Source of the DNA: Synechococcus sp. JA-2-3B'a(2-13)
GTDB lineage: Bacteria > Cyanobacteriota > Cyanobacteriia > Thermostichales > Thermostichaceae
Length of the DNA: 64,000 bases
Assembly (NCBI RefSeq): GCF_000013225.1
Contig: NC_007776.1
Coordinates: 267,277 to 331,276, forward strand
Direction of reading: 5' to 3'
Part shown: piece by piece, positions 17,679 through 28,455 of the stretch
Numbering within the stretch: the first letter of the stretch is position 1
Layout of the letters: every line of letters begins with the position of its first letter
Notes under the pieces: model-generated
What the model saw: the letters and a program-made list of their open reading frames with translations, nothing else
What the model was told of the DNA's origin: nothing
Database searches by the model: none
Position numbers and translations under genes: made by a program

Positions 17679-18689
17679 TTGTTACTGGTTCTGCGACAGC
17701 ACTTGAAATCATGGCCTGGGAACTTCAAGGCCTATGCCGCAGCCTGCCGGCGGGGGGAAGTCCAACCGGGCAAAATGTTCGTTTTCGAGACCGGAAACCT
17801 GACCAATCCGCGCTACATCATCAATTTCCCCACAAAACGCCACTGGCGGGGGAAGTCGCGGATCGAGGATATAGAAGCTGGGCTGAAGTCCCTTGCCGAG
17901 GAGATCAGGCATCTTGGTCTGCGCTCAGTCGCTTTGCCACCCCTAGGCTGCGGCCTCGGGGGTCTTCATTGGCCCGATGTGCGCTCCCGCATCGAGCAGG
18001 CGCTAGCAGAACTTCCCGACGTCCACATCCTTGTCTTTGAGCCCACCGGGCCTCAGCCTTTACCGAAGAGCATGCGCCGTGGGCAGGTTCCTACCCTAAC
18101 TCCGGGAAGGGCGGTGCTGGTGGGCCTCATGGAACGTTACACCAACGGCCTACTGGTTCCCTTCGTTTCCCTGCTCGAGCTGCACAAGCTGATGTACTTC
18201 CTGCAGGAAGCCGGGGAGCCGCTTCGCCTGCGATTTACAAAGGGCGTTTATGGCCCCCACGCTGAGAACCTGCGGCATGTTCTTAAGGAAATCGAGGGTT
18301 ACTACATCTCTGGGTACGGATCGGGGAGTGATCGACCAGACAAGAAGCTGGAACTGGTGCCCGGTGCTGTCGAGGAAGCCCATAGATATCTCGCTGGACA
18401 GCCAGAGACGAGAGAACGCTTTGAGCGTGTTAGCGACCTCGTGGAGGGCTTTGAGTCGCCCTATGGTCTAGAATTGCTGGCTACTGTCCACTGGATCGTG
18501 ACTCGTGGGCACCCTTCTACGACGGCAGAGTTGGTGGAAAGCTTCTACGCCTGGGGAGATAGAAAACAACAATTCAGTAGCAAACAGATCCTGCTTGCCG
18601 CTCGAGTTTTGGCAGAGAAGGGGTGGTTCAAGGCACTTCCAACAGAGCCGCTTGCGGCCAGCCGAAGCCAGTTCGAAACACGGCCCTAG
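17679..18689 (+). pseudogene. darG: DarG antitoxin missing the N-terminal part of its macrodomain
   Basis: The longest frame begins at a TTG within the scar, but DarG-like sequence starts at WPGNFKAYAAACRRGE. Then come FETGNLTNPRYIINFPTKRHWRGKSR and PPLGCGLGGLHW, which are macrodomain segments of DarG that normally remove ADP-ribose from thymidine. The first 30-35 residues, including the N-terminal ADP-ribose-binding loop, are gone. The C-terminal toxin-binding domain (SLLELHKLMYFLQEAG to the end) appears whole. The frame stays open for 336 codons, so decay is recent or the C-terminal domain is still useful. With the toxin lost it is probably an orphan remnant. Confidence 0.75.
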
Positions 18690-18752
18690 CGCTCTGCACT
18701 ACTCCCGGTCTGGAACCTGCGAACACGACTACCCCTTGCCTGCAGCAAGTAC

Positions 18753-19202
18753 CTACTCATAAATCCAGCTTTGGGCAACCGGTGTCCAGCTCACCAATTC
18801 CGACTCATCGAACCAAAGGGCGATCTCCCGCTGCGCGGTTTCAACTCCATCGGAGCCGTGAATGAGGTTGCGGCCAATGTCGATGCCAAAATCGCCGCGA
18901 ATGGTGCCCGGTTCTGCCTCCAGGGGGTTGGTCTTGCCGATGAGCTTACGGGCGGCAGCAATCACCCCTTTGCCCTGCCAGACCATAGCCACCACCGGCC
19001 CCGAGGTAATGAACTTCACCAAACTGTGGAAGAAGGGGCGCTCCTTGTGTTCGGCGTAATGGGCTTCCGCCAGCTCTTGGCTCACTTGCACCAGCTTCAG
19101 GCCCACCAATTGGTAGCCCCGGCTCTCCAGGCGCTGGATGATGGTGCCCACCAGCCCCCGCTGCACGCCGTCTGGCTTGATGGCAATAAAGGTGCGCTCC
19201 AT
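18753..19202 (-). CDS. ndk: Nucleoside diphosphate kinase
   Basis: 149 residues, the normal family size. It transfers the gamma-phosphate between nucleoside triphosphates and diphosphates through a phosphohistidine. The N-terminus [19 protein letters not shown] is canonical and decides the start at 19202 over an upstream extension. The active-site segment is [11 protein letters not shown] with the catalytic His, and the C-terminus has the usual [11 protein letters not shown] ending. It is convergent with the DarG remnant. Confidence 0.96.
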
Positions 19203-19289
19203 GGGATCTCCCCTCGTTTTACAGATCTTCACCGCTATCCTTGTACCGGATCGGGGATCCCGAGCGCAAGGGAGCAAAATTAGCGCTTT

Positions 19290-19961
19290 TTACGCGCCCA
19301 CCACTGCCAAGGTCAGGAAGGCAGCCCCCACCACTGTAATCGCCCAGCCGGCCCAGCGGGTTAAGCCAGGGATCCGCAACCCCCAGCGTTCTGCTGCCCA
19401 AAGGGCCAGGAGAGCTACCCCATACTGGACGGTGCTCAACCCCAGTAGATATCCCACCCAAGGCATGGGTTGGGCGCCGATAATGGTTTCGGCGTAGGCA
19501 TAGCCATGGAATAGCCCCGCCAGGGATCCCCCTATTAGCAAGAGCCAACTTGGGATCTGCCGCGGTTGCACCAGCAGCAAGCCGAAGAGAACCACGGAAG
19601 AGGCAATGGCCAGCTCCGTCAGTCCCAGGGGATCCCAGCCGGCCAGGTGGATCCCAGTGCCCACCAGACCCGCTAGCACAAAGCCCAAAGGGATCCCGTA
19701 GCGCCAGGGCTGCCCCGCCGCCACAAGACCGATGGCCACGACGAAGGCCAGGTGATCCAAGCCAATGACAGGGTGAGCCAGCCCGGAGAGAAATCCCTCC
19801 CAGGCCGTTGCAGGCAGTTTCCCTCCCAGGGCGTGGTGGGCAAAAGCCGGCGAAAAAAACCCCGTAACTGCCAGTGCACCCCCAGCAGCGGCAAAGCTGG
19901 GGATCCCTTCCTTCCGCCACCGCCCAAGCGGCGATGGGACTTGCTGCCACAGCCAAGACAT
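19290..19961 (-). CDS. hupE: HupE/UreJ-family membrane protein
   Basis: A membrane protein with an N-terminal signal-like segment ending PAFAHHALGG and six further hydrophobic helices. The family hallmark GLAHPVIGLDHLAFVVAIGL (His/Asp metal ligands in H-P-x-x-G-x-D-H) is present. A second family motif, GLFHGYAYAET, lies near residue 165. HupE/UreJ proteins are thought to carry nickel or cobalt. The start at 19961 is supported by GGGAGG nine bases upstream. It is followed upstream on the same strand by a glycine-rich membrane protein. No cobalamin riboswitch is visible in the short gap. Confidence 0.88.
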   Translation of the reverse strand: MSWLWQQVPSPLGRWRKEGIPSFAAAGGALAVTGFFSPAFAHHALGGKLPATAWEGFLSGLAHPVIGLDHLAFVVAIGLVAAGQPWRYGIPLGFVLAGLVGTGIHLAGWDPLGLTELAIASSVVLFGLLLVQPRQIPSWLLLIGGSLAGLFHGYAYAETIIGAQPMPWVGYLLGLSTVQYGVALLALWAAERWGLRIPGLTRWAGWAITVVGAAFLTLAVVGA

Positions 19962-20011
19962 GCTTTCAGACCTCCCTGAGTTGCCCTCAGTAGCCACCCC
20001 GATCTCCCAGT

Positions 20012-20524
20012 CTACGGGCGCTCTCTGTACCCTTGCAGATTTTCCGGCTCAAACTGGCGCAAAATCCGCGTGGCTTCGCGGAGGCGGGTTTCGTTCTCTT
20101 CTTCCACAATGAGCACGTACTTGCCCGCAGCGAGGCGGTTGCGGTAAGCCAAAGCATCGCCGGAGCCACCAGACAAGCCCACTCCGCCGCCGACGAAAAA
20201 GCTGCCCATGGCCCCGCCCATCGCGCCCAATAGGCCGCCGATCAGGTGGTTGCCTATAGGTCCCGCCCAGGCAAAGGTATCCAAACCACTCAAAACGCTG
20301 AACCCCACCCCGGCCAAAAAGCCAAAGGGCACCAACCAAATGGCCAGGCGCCGCATCTGACGGCGGGCCGCTTGGGCCGGGTCAATCAGCCCAAACTCGT
20401 CGGCACTCTTGTAGCCCCGCCCCAGCAGATGCAATCGCTCCAGGGAAAAGCCGGCTTGTTCCAGGGCGCTGTAGGCCGCCTCAGCGGCTATGCGATCCGG
20501 CAGTACCGCGATTAAATAGCTCAT
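20012..20524 (-). CDS. Conserved membrane protein with glycine-zipper segment
   Basis: 170 residues from ATG 20524 (MSYLIAVLPDR). The N-terminal part (YLIAVLPDRIAAEAAYSALEQAGF) looks like a small ferredoxin-like alpha/beta sensor fold. It is followed by a membrane region rich in glycine (GGLLGAMGGAMGSFFVGGGVG) and a C-terminal segment KYVLIVEEENETRLREA that repeats the fold motif. Similar proteins are common in cyanobacteria and their function is unknown. It is divergent from the ATL gene and in line with hupE. Confidence 0.7.
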   Translation of the reverse strand: MSYLIAVLPDRIAAEAAYSALEQAGFSLERLHLLGRGYKSADEFGLIDPAQAARRQMRRLAIWLVPFGFLAGVGFSVLSGLDTFAWAGPIGNHLIGGLLGAMGGAMGSFFVGGGVGLSGGSGDALAYRNRLAAGKYVLIVEEENETRLREATRILRQFEPENLQGYRERP

Positions 20525-20585
20525 GGACCCGGGGATCCAATCCGTTCCACATCTTATTGTCTGCCAAGTTTGAGCGAGGATCCCT

Positions 20586-20939
20586 GTGACCCAGTCTGGC
20601 TCCACTAGCGCTCCATCTACTAGCCTCTACCAGCGCTTTTACGAAGTGGTGCGGCGGATCCCGCCGGGCCGAGTGGCCACCTATGGGCAGGTGGCGCGGG
20701 TTGCCGGTTACCCCGGCTATGCTCGCCAGGTGGGCTATGCTTTGTTTCGCCTGCAAGGCCAAAATACCGATATCCCCTGGCAACGGGTGATTAACGCCCA
20801 GGGACGCATTTCCTACTCCCCCTTTCGCCTGGGCTACGACGACCTGCAAAAGGCACTGCTGCAAGCCGAAGGGATCCACTTCGACGCCGAGGGCCAGGTG
20901 GACTTGCAACAATTTGGCTGGGATCCAGGGGAAGCTTAA
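20586..20939 (+). CDS. atl: Alkyltransferase-like protein (ATL), MGMT family without the active-site cysteine
   Basis: 117 residues. It matches the DNA-binding domain of O6-alkylguanine-DNA alkyltransferases: FYEVVRRIPPGRVATYGQVA, then GYARQVGYAL, then IPWQRVINAQGRIS. In true MGMT the motif is PCHRV; here the alkyl-accepting Cys is Trp (PWQRV), the mark of ATL proteins. These bind O6-alkylguanine and hand it to nucleotide excision repair rather than repairing it. The GTG start follows GAGG. The length matches ATLs, which lack the MGMT N-terminal domain. Confidence 0.9.
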   Translation: MTQSGSTSAPSTSLYQRFYEVVRRIPPGRVATYGQVARVAGYPGYARQVGYALFRLQGQNTDIPWQRVINAQGRISYSPFRLGYDDLQKALLQAEGIHFDAEGQVDLQQFGWDPGEA

Positions 20940-21046
20940 CCTAGGCTTGACCTAACCTTAAACAGGTCATAGCGAAACCCCAATCCCAGCCTTGGTAACG
21001 TGAACGCGGATGCGTCCTCTCTTGTGGATGGAGTGAAGGAATTGTC

Positions 21047-23104
21047 ATGAAACCAGCTTGCCGTGCTCGAGGGTCTGCCCCTGCCAAGAGATGGCTCCCG
21101 GATTGGCTGAACCCTCTGGCCAGGTCCCTGTGGGTCGGGTTGTGGTGTTTGGTGCTGAGCCTGGCCAGCGCCTGCGGTAGCAGCAGCTCGGTTCCCCCAA
21201 CCGGCGGAGGGGCTGGGTTTATCGCCTCGGATCCCAATGTGGCTCTCTCGACTCAGCCGCCCGCTTTTACCCTGCAAATCCTACATGCCAGCGACTTGGA
21301 AGCCTCGATCGCTGCCGTACAAGATGCGCCGCGCTTCTCGGCGGTGGTGAATGCTCTGCGCCCCCAATTCCCAAATACGGTGGTGCTCTCCAGTGGGGAC
21401 AACTATATCCCCAGCCCCTTCTACAATGCCAGCACGGATCGGTCTCTGCAAGGCCGTTACAACCTCACCCCTGGCAAAGCCGATATCGAGATCATCAACG
21501 CCATTGGCTTTGAGGCGGCTGCCTTCGGCAACCACGAGTTCGACCAAGGCACGCGCCAGATTCGCGATCTAATTCGGCCCGACACGGGCCGCGGCTACGC
21601 TGGGGCTCGTTTTCCCTACTTGAGCGCCAACCTCAGCTTCAGCGGTACCGGCGAATTGGCTAGCTCTGACTTTGCTGCTGATGGTCAAGAGGCCAGCTCT
21701 ATCCGCGGCAAGATCGCCAAGACGGCGGTGATCACGGTAGGAGGGCAGCGGATCGGTCTGGTGGGAGCCACCACCACCCGTTTGGCGGCCATCTCTAGCC
21801 CCGGCCCCGAGGTGAGGGTAGAAGGCAGGGTGGACGATACTGACCAGGTGAGTGCCGCTCTAATCCAGGGCTTCGTCGATCAACTCACCGCTCAGGGCAT
21901 CAACAAAATTATCCTCCTAGCCCATCTGCAACAGTTGCAAAACGAGGTAGCCCTGGCCAGCCAATTGCGAAATGTGGACATCATCATTGCCGGCGGATCC
22001 CACCGGGTGATCGCCAAGCCCACCGATCGCCTGCGCACTGATTTGCCCGATACCCGCAGGGGTGACTACCCCATCTTGCGCTCCTCCGCCAGTGGTCAAC
22101 CGGTGGCGGTGGTCAACACCGGCTCCAACTATCGCTACGTGGGCCGCCTGGTGGTCAGCTTTGACGCCAACGGGGTTATTGCCCGCATTGACCCGGTGAG
22201 CGGTGCCTATGCCACCGACGACCAAGGGGTAGCAGCTGTCAGGGGCACCCCCAATCCCGACGTAGTGCGGATAGCCAACGAAATTGGCAACATCATCCGC
22301 ACCAAAGATGGCCGCACCTTCGGCTCCACCACCCAATTTCTCAACGGCCTGCGGGCAGAGGTGCGCACCGAGGAAACCAACCTGGGCAACCTCACTGCCG
22401 ATGCCAACTTGGCCTACGCCAGAACGGTCGATCCTTCTACGGTTATCTCCCTGAAAAATGGCGGTGGCATTCGCGCTCCCATTGGGGCTACCACCGGCGG
22501 CGGCGGCGGTGAGCCGGTGCGGCGCATCCCACCGGTGGCTAACCCTGAAGCCGGCAAGCAGTCCGGTCAAATCTCTCAGCTGGACATCGAAACGGCCCTT
22601 GCTTTTAACAACGGCCTCTCTCTGTTGACCGTCACCGCTGAGGAACTGAAGCAGATAGTGGAACACGGGGTGGCGCAAACCCAGCCGGGAGCTACGCCGG
22701 GCCGCTTCCCCCAAATTGGCGGCTTTGCCTTTAGCTTTGATCCCTCGCGGCCACCGGGATCCCGCGTCCTCTCCTTGCGGGTGGATACGCCCACAGGTCG
22801 GGATGTGGTGGTGCGCAACGGCCAAGTGCAAGGGGATCCCAGACGCACCTTCCGCCTGGTGACCCTGGACTTCTTGGCCAACGGTGGGGATGACTATCCC
22901 TTCCCTCGCCTGTCCAACCCCAACCGGGTGAACTTGGCCCCCAGTTCCGGCATCACCTTCGATACCCCCGGCAGCGAGCAAGATGCCTTGGCTCGGTATT
23001 TGCGGCAGATCGGCGTGTTCACCCAAGCAGACACCCCGCCTGCCCAGGATACCCGCATCCAGAATCTGTCGGCCCGCCCCGATACGGTGCTGCAAGGGCT
23101 GTAG
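21047..23104 (+). CDS. Exported 5'-nucleotidase / 2',3'-cyclic phosphodiesterase, probable lipoprotein
   Basis: 685 residues. The N-terminus has a long basic stretch, then WVGLWCLVLSLASAC with a lipobox cysteine at 43, so it is likely anchored in the periplasm. The metallophosphatase domain shows LQILHASDLEAS, LSSGDNYIPS and GNHEFDQG. The usual HTND metal motif reads HASD, which keeps the His and Asp. The C-terminal substrate domain shows NLGNLTADANLAYA and LKNGGGIRA, followed by LAFNNGLSLLTVTAEELKQIVEHG. It probably releases phosphate from nucleotides outside the cytoplasm. It appears monocistronic. Confidence 0.9.
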   Translation: MKPACRARGSAPAKRWLPDWLNPLARSLWVGLWCLVLSLASACGSSSSVPPTGGGAGFIASDPNVALSTQPPAFTLQILHASDLEASIAAVQDAPRFSAVVNALRPQFPNTVVLSSGDNYIPSPFYNASTDRSLQGRYNLTPGKADIEIINAIGFEAAAFGNHEFDQGTRQIRDLIRPDTGRGYAGARFPYLSANLSFSGTGELASSDFAADGQEASSIRGKIAKTAVITVGGQRIGLVGATTTRLAAISSPGPEVRVEGRVDDTDQVSAALIQGFVDQLTAQGINKIILLAHLQQLQNEVALASQLRNVDIIIAGGSHRVIAKPTDRLRTDLPDTRRGDYPILRSSASGQPVAVVNTGSNYRYVGRLVVSFDANGVIARIDPVSGAYATDDQGVAAVRGTPNPDVVRIANEIGNIIRTKDGRTFGSTTQFLNGLRAEVRTEETNLGNLTADANLAYARTVDPSTVISLKNGGGIRAPIGATTGGGGGEPVRRIPPVANPEAGKQSGQISQLDIETALAFNNGLSLLTVTAEELKQIVEHGVAQTQPGATPGRFPQIGGFAFSFDPSRPPGSRVLSLRVDTPTGRDVVVRNGQVQGDPRRTFRLVTLDFLANGGDDYPFPRLSNPNRVNLAPSSGITFDTPGSEQDALARYLRQIGVFTQADTPPAQDTRIQNLSARPDTVLQGL

Positions 23105-23461
23105 ATTGGGTTAATGGACTGAGGCGGATGGATCCGGAGGAGTAGGGATTCCGATGCCAGACTCACTTCTTGCAAAAGGGGAGAGTGGCTTGGGTTAATT
23201 CCCTCAGCAACGCCATAGAAAATGTCTTGAGCTTTTTAGGAAAGACTACAGGAAGGGATCCCTGGCCAGTGTCAAGGATCCCTTTTCTTTTTCCTACTCC
23301 TATCCCTGCTGGTGTTACTTGGCAACGTTTACCGGGGTGCCCAGGCGGGCTGTAAACCTTGCGGGCATTGCCCACAATAGGTGGATTTGTATACGGATTG
23401 AGTTGCTTCCTCAAGGAGGAATCATTACCATCAAGGGTGACGTCCGCTCCTTTTGTTGTTC
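23105..23461. other. 357-bp intergenic region with a terminator-like hairpin
   Basis: No gene seen. AAGGGATCC (23253-23261) pairs with GGATCCCTT (23276-23284), followed by TTCTTTTTC. It resembles a rho-independent terminator built from two GGGATCCC palindromes, about 150 bp after the nucleotidase gene. AAGGAGG at 23412-23418 is a strong ribosome-binding-like sequence but lies too far from the next ATG (23462) to serve it. Confidence 0.5.
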
Positions 23462-23989
23462 ATGACTCTGGAGACGTTTTTTACCCAGCTCAACGCCAAT
23501 GGCTTAGCCATTGCGCTTTTGCTCTTTGCCACCCCTTGGGTGGTTTGGGTTCTCTGCGACTGGATCCCAGGCCAATGGGAGGAGCCTTTTTTGCTCAGCT
23601 TAAGTATCGGCTTGGGAGCGGTAACTCTTGTCCTCTGGGCGGGCTACTTGGCCTATGCCACCAACACCGCCGGCTGGCAGGCGGTGGTGAAGCAGGCGGA
23701 TATGTTCTTGCTGCTGGTGCCTCCCTGGACTTTTCTTAGCTCCATCTGGGTGGCGCGGCAGCGCATGCCTCTCTCGCGGGTGCCGGCTTTTCGCACCTTG
23801 CAAGGGATCGGCATTTTGGCGGCAGTCTATCTTATTTTTTCTTGGCTCAGTCGCCGGGTTTATCTTGTCTTTTTTTCCTACATGCCCTTTTCGGCTTTCT
23901 TGTGGATCCTGGCAGGGCTGTTGGGGGTGGCGTACATCGGCTATCGCATCATCTTCGGGGATCCGCCCAAGTACCCGCCTGAAACCTGA
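23462..23989 (+). CDS. Conserved cyanobacterial integral membrane protein, function unknown
   Basis: 176 residues with about five hydrophobic helices: LAIALLLFATPWVVWVLC, FLLSLSIGLGAVTLVLWAGY, MFLLLVPPWTFLSSIWV, LQGIGILAAVYLIFSWL and FSAFLWILAGLLGVAYIGY. The C-terminus is cytoplasm-like with GDPPKYPPET. No catalytic motif is seen. ATG 23462 gives MTLETFFTQLNANG; TTG 23453 would add three residues. It lies 51 bp upstream of the GUN4 gene on the same strand and may be co-transcribed. Confidence 0.7.
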   Translation: MTLETFFTQLNANGLAIALLLFATPWVVWVLCDWIPGQWEEPFLLSLSIGLGAVTLVLWAGYLAYATNTAGWQAVVKQADMFLLLVPPWTFLSSIWVARQRMPLSRVPAFRTLQGIGILAAVYLIFSWLSRRVYLVFFSYMPFSAFLWILAGLLGVAYIGYRIIFGDPPKYPPET

Positions 23990-24040
23990 GGGGACGGACA
24001 GCAGGGACTAAAATCAAGGGAGACCTTTTGCAACTTGGCA

Positions 24041-24505
24041 ATGGTGACCGTCCCTCTGACTTCAGCCCTGAATATCGACTATCGTCCTCTGCAGGAGCTG
24101 TTATCGGCGGGAGCCTGGCTGGAGGCGGATCGGCTGAGCCTACAACTGCTATGTCGGGCGGCAGGAGAGGGGGCGGCGCGGCGGGGCTGGCTGTATTTTT
24201 CCGAGGTGAGCCGGATCCCGGTCGAGGATCTGCGCACGATCGATCGCCTGTGGCGGGCGGCCTCCGGGGATCGCTTTGGCTACTCGGTGCAGCGGCAACT
24301 GTGGCTGGGGGTGAACCGCAACTGGGAGCGCCTCTGGCCGCTCATTGGCTGGAAGCAGGGCTACCACTGGACTCGCTACCCTGACGAGTTCATCTGGGAT
24401 CTCTCCGCCCCCAAGGGCCACCTGCCCCTTTCCAACCAACTGCGGGGGGTGCGGGTGCTGGAGGAATTGCTCACCCACAAGGCTTGGGAAGAAGCTTCTG
24501 GCTGA
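24041..24505 (+). CDS. GUN4-domain protein
   Basis: About 154 residues. The GUN4 pattern is complete: [25 protein letters not shown], then [26 protein letters not shown], then [30 protein letters not shown]4 binds Mg-protoporphyrin and stimulates Mg-chelatase, controlling entry to chlorophyll synthesis. The protein is essentially the isolated domain. Cyanobacteria often carry several GUN4-like genes, so this may be the activator itself or a paralogue. ATG 24041 is preferred over TTG 24035. Confidence 0.85.
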   Translation: MVTVPLTSALNIDYRPLQELLSAGAWLEADRLSLQLLCRAAGEGAARRGWLYFSEVSRIPVEDLRTIDRLWRAASGDRFGYSVQRQLWLGVNRNWERLWPLIGWKQGYHWTRYPDEFIWDLSAPKGHLPLSNQLRGVRVLEELLTHKAWEEASG

Positions 24506-24545
24506 GCATCCCTGGTTACTGGCTGAATCATAATTGGACTAGACT

Positions 24546-25283
24546 GTGGCCGAGCAACTGCAACTAACCCAATTTCCCAACTTGCCCGTCGATCTGGCCC
24601 AAGCCTGCGAACAAGCCATTGGGGCAACTCGCTTGGCCATGCAAGCGGGGTATCGCCGCCTGCTGATCGAGATCCTCGCCCCCGACCTGAAGCCGGAGGT
24701 TTTGGCTCGCCCTTTTTTGGAACTTGTGCAGCCACCGGCTTTGGTGCTATTCAGCGATGCCGGCGGAGCAGCCCTGGCCCAGCGGGAGTGGGGATCCCTG
24801 CCAGAAGGGATTGAATTACAGAGCTTGACTTCCCGGACTCAACCTACCCCAGAACAGAGCATCCTGCTGGTGATGCCCGCGGTTTACAGCTTGGATCAGG
24901 TGGAGCGGGTTTGCCAAGCGGTCAGCGGCGGGGATCCCTCTGGGCTGGCTTCCAAAGGACGGGATCCCAAACCCGTCGTGCTGCTCAACCCCCAATTGCA
25001 GGATGCCGCCACCGTGGGTGTGGGTCTGGCCGGTCGCCGACTGCGTCAGCGGTTCCTGAGCACCTTTGAGACCAGCTACTACCTGCGCTCCCTGGTGGAG
25101 GGAGCCCTGTTTCGGGCCTATCCGGATCCCTGGAGCGTGTGGCAGCAGGAAGAGCCCGGCCTCTACAGCGTCTTGAAGACTTTTATTGCCCAGCCCACCG
25201 GCGAGGAAGTGGCCGAACTGTTCAGGGCCAGCAAGGGAAAGGATCCCTGGTGGAGCTGGCGGCGCTGGCTGGGATCCCTGTGA
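24546..25283 (+). CDS. DUF1995 protein (cyanobacteria/chloroplast family)
   Basis: 245 residues starting at GTG 24546. Typical features are ACEQAIGATRLAMQAGYRRLLIEI near the N-terminus, the ALVLFSDAGGAALAQREW segment, and the C-terminal FETSYYLRSLVEGALFRAYPDPWSVW that marks DUF1995. Plant members (for example LPA3) help photosystem II assembly; a similar role here is inference. It lies 40 bp after the GUN4 gene in the same direction, suggesting a shared photosynthesis-related operon. Confidence 0.83.
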   Translation: MAEQLQLTQFPNLPVDLAQACEQAIGATRLAMQAGYRRLLIEILAPDLKPEVLARPFLELVQPPALVLFSDAGGAALAQREWGSLPEGIELQSLTSRTQPTPEQSILLVMPAVYSLDQVERVCQAVSGGDPSGLASKGRDPKPVVLLNPQLQDAATVGVGLAGRRLRQRFLSTFETSYYLRSLVEGALFRAYPDPWSVWQQEEPGLYSVLKTFIAQPTGEEVAELFRASKGKDPWWSWRRWLGSL

Positions 25284-25398
25284 GGGTCAGGATCTCATGG
25301 GGAGAGAGGCCAGGGGTGAGGGTTAGTACTATCTCAAACTCTTTTAATAAAGACTATAAAGCTCCCCGCCTCATCTCTATTTCGGTGATATGATCACA

Positions 25399-26869
<1,471 letters not shown>

Positions 26870-27079
26870 GCCTTGGCCCATCCCTGCCCTGAAGGCTTGA
26901 AAAAGGCCATCGTCTGTCTCGCCTATGGACTGGGTTGGGATCCCTGTCTCAAGTTCTCAAGAAGTCAGGTCTAGAGCCCTGTCTTGCTGCGGGGATCCCT
27001 ACCCTTCGGGGTGGGGAGTGTGTCAAGCTGATCTGGAGGAGAACCGTTGCAGTTGGCTCACTTGAGCACAGAGGATGAC

Positions 27080-27466
27080 ATGGCACTTAGACAACTCGGG
27101 CATGTCGCCATCCGGGTAGAAGACATCCCCAAGGCGGTGGAGTTCTACCAAAAGCTGGGCATGGTCAACGTCTGGCAGGATCCCGACTGGGCCTACATGA
27201 AGGCGGGAGAGGATGGGCTGGCACTGCTGGGGCCGGGCTATCGCGCAGCAGGGCCCCACTTTGGCTTTGTCTTCGACAGCATAGAGGAGCTCCAGCAAGA
27301 ACACCAACGCCTGAAATCCCAAGGGATCCTGGTGGGGGAAATCCACAGCCACCGGGATGGCACTGCCTCTTTCTATGGCAAGGATCCCGACGGCAACCTG
27401 TTTGAGTTTTTGTATGAACCTGCGGGAACCTTCGACCAAGCCAAGGCAGCCCAAGCCACAGCTTGA
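27080..27466 (+). CDS. Glyoxalase/VOC-family protein
   Basis: 128 residues from ATG 27080 (MALRQLGHVAIRVEDIPKA); a TTG at 27047 would add eleven residues. A single vicinal-oxygen-chelate domain made of two beta-alpha-beta-beta-beta units: GHVAIRVEDIPKAVEFYQKLGM and HFGFVFDSIEELQQEHQRL, ending FYGKDPDGNLFEFLYEP. The first His and the Glu of NLFEFLY fit the metal ligands. It could be a lactoylglutathione lyase-like or a dioxygenase-like enzyme; the sequence does not fix the substrate. Confidence 0.85.
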   Translation: MALRQLGHVAIRVEDIPKAVEFYQKLGMVNVWQDPDWAYMKAGEDGLALLGPGYRAAGPHFGFVFDSIEELQQEHQRLKSQGILVGEIHSHRDGTASFYGKDPDGNLFEFLYEPAGTFDQAKAAQATA

Positions 27467-27515
27467 CTTAGCACCTTGAGGGCGCTCCCCCAAGTACTCT
27501 CAGTTTGTCCAACGC

Positions 27516-27551
27516 AAAGGGATCCTCTTGTACACAGGGGATCCCCTTTTT
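27516..27551 (+). terminator. Rho-independent terminator after the VOC gene
   Basis: AAAGGGATCC pairs with GGATCCCCTTT (one bulged base), followed by TTTTT. Both arms contain the lineage's abundant GGATCC palindrome. The loop is about 13 nt. It may also serve psbM from the other side. Confidence 0.65.
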
Positions 27552-27604
27552 GACCGGCTTTAGGAATACCCCTTGCCCAATTTGAATCGGCAGGAGCTGC
27601 CCAC

Positions 27605-27712
27605 TCAGTCACCAGATCTGCTGGAGGTTTGCACGTACAAAATCACCAGGAAGATGGCGGGCACCAGAACGACTAAGAGAGTGGCCAAGATGCCCAGGTA
27701 GTTCGTCTCCAT
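27605..27712 (-). CDS. psbM: Photosystem II reaction-centre protein M
   Basis: 35 residues: [19 protein letters not shown] followed by [16 protein letters not shown]. It is a single membrane helix with the PsbM pattern (N-x-LG-x-x-A-x-x-L-x-V-L-V-P-x-x-F-L-x-I-L-x-x-QT). PsbM lies at the photosystem II dimer interface. It is upstream of the CP47 gene on the opposite strand and 85 bp downstream of the ferredoxin gene on the same strand. It is too short for routine gene finding but unmistakable. Confidence 0.93.
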   Translation of the reverse strand: METNYLGILATLLVVLVPAIFLVILYVQTSSRSGD

Positions 27713-27797
27713 AACTCCAAATGCCACAAGCCCAACTGGCAGTCAGCATACCACTCTTGAGTACGACTTGCCCAAAGGGAAAACGGGCGGGCCAAGG

Positions 27798-28455
<658 letters not shown>

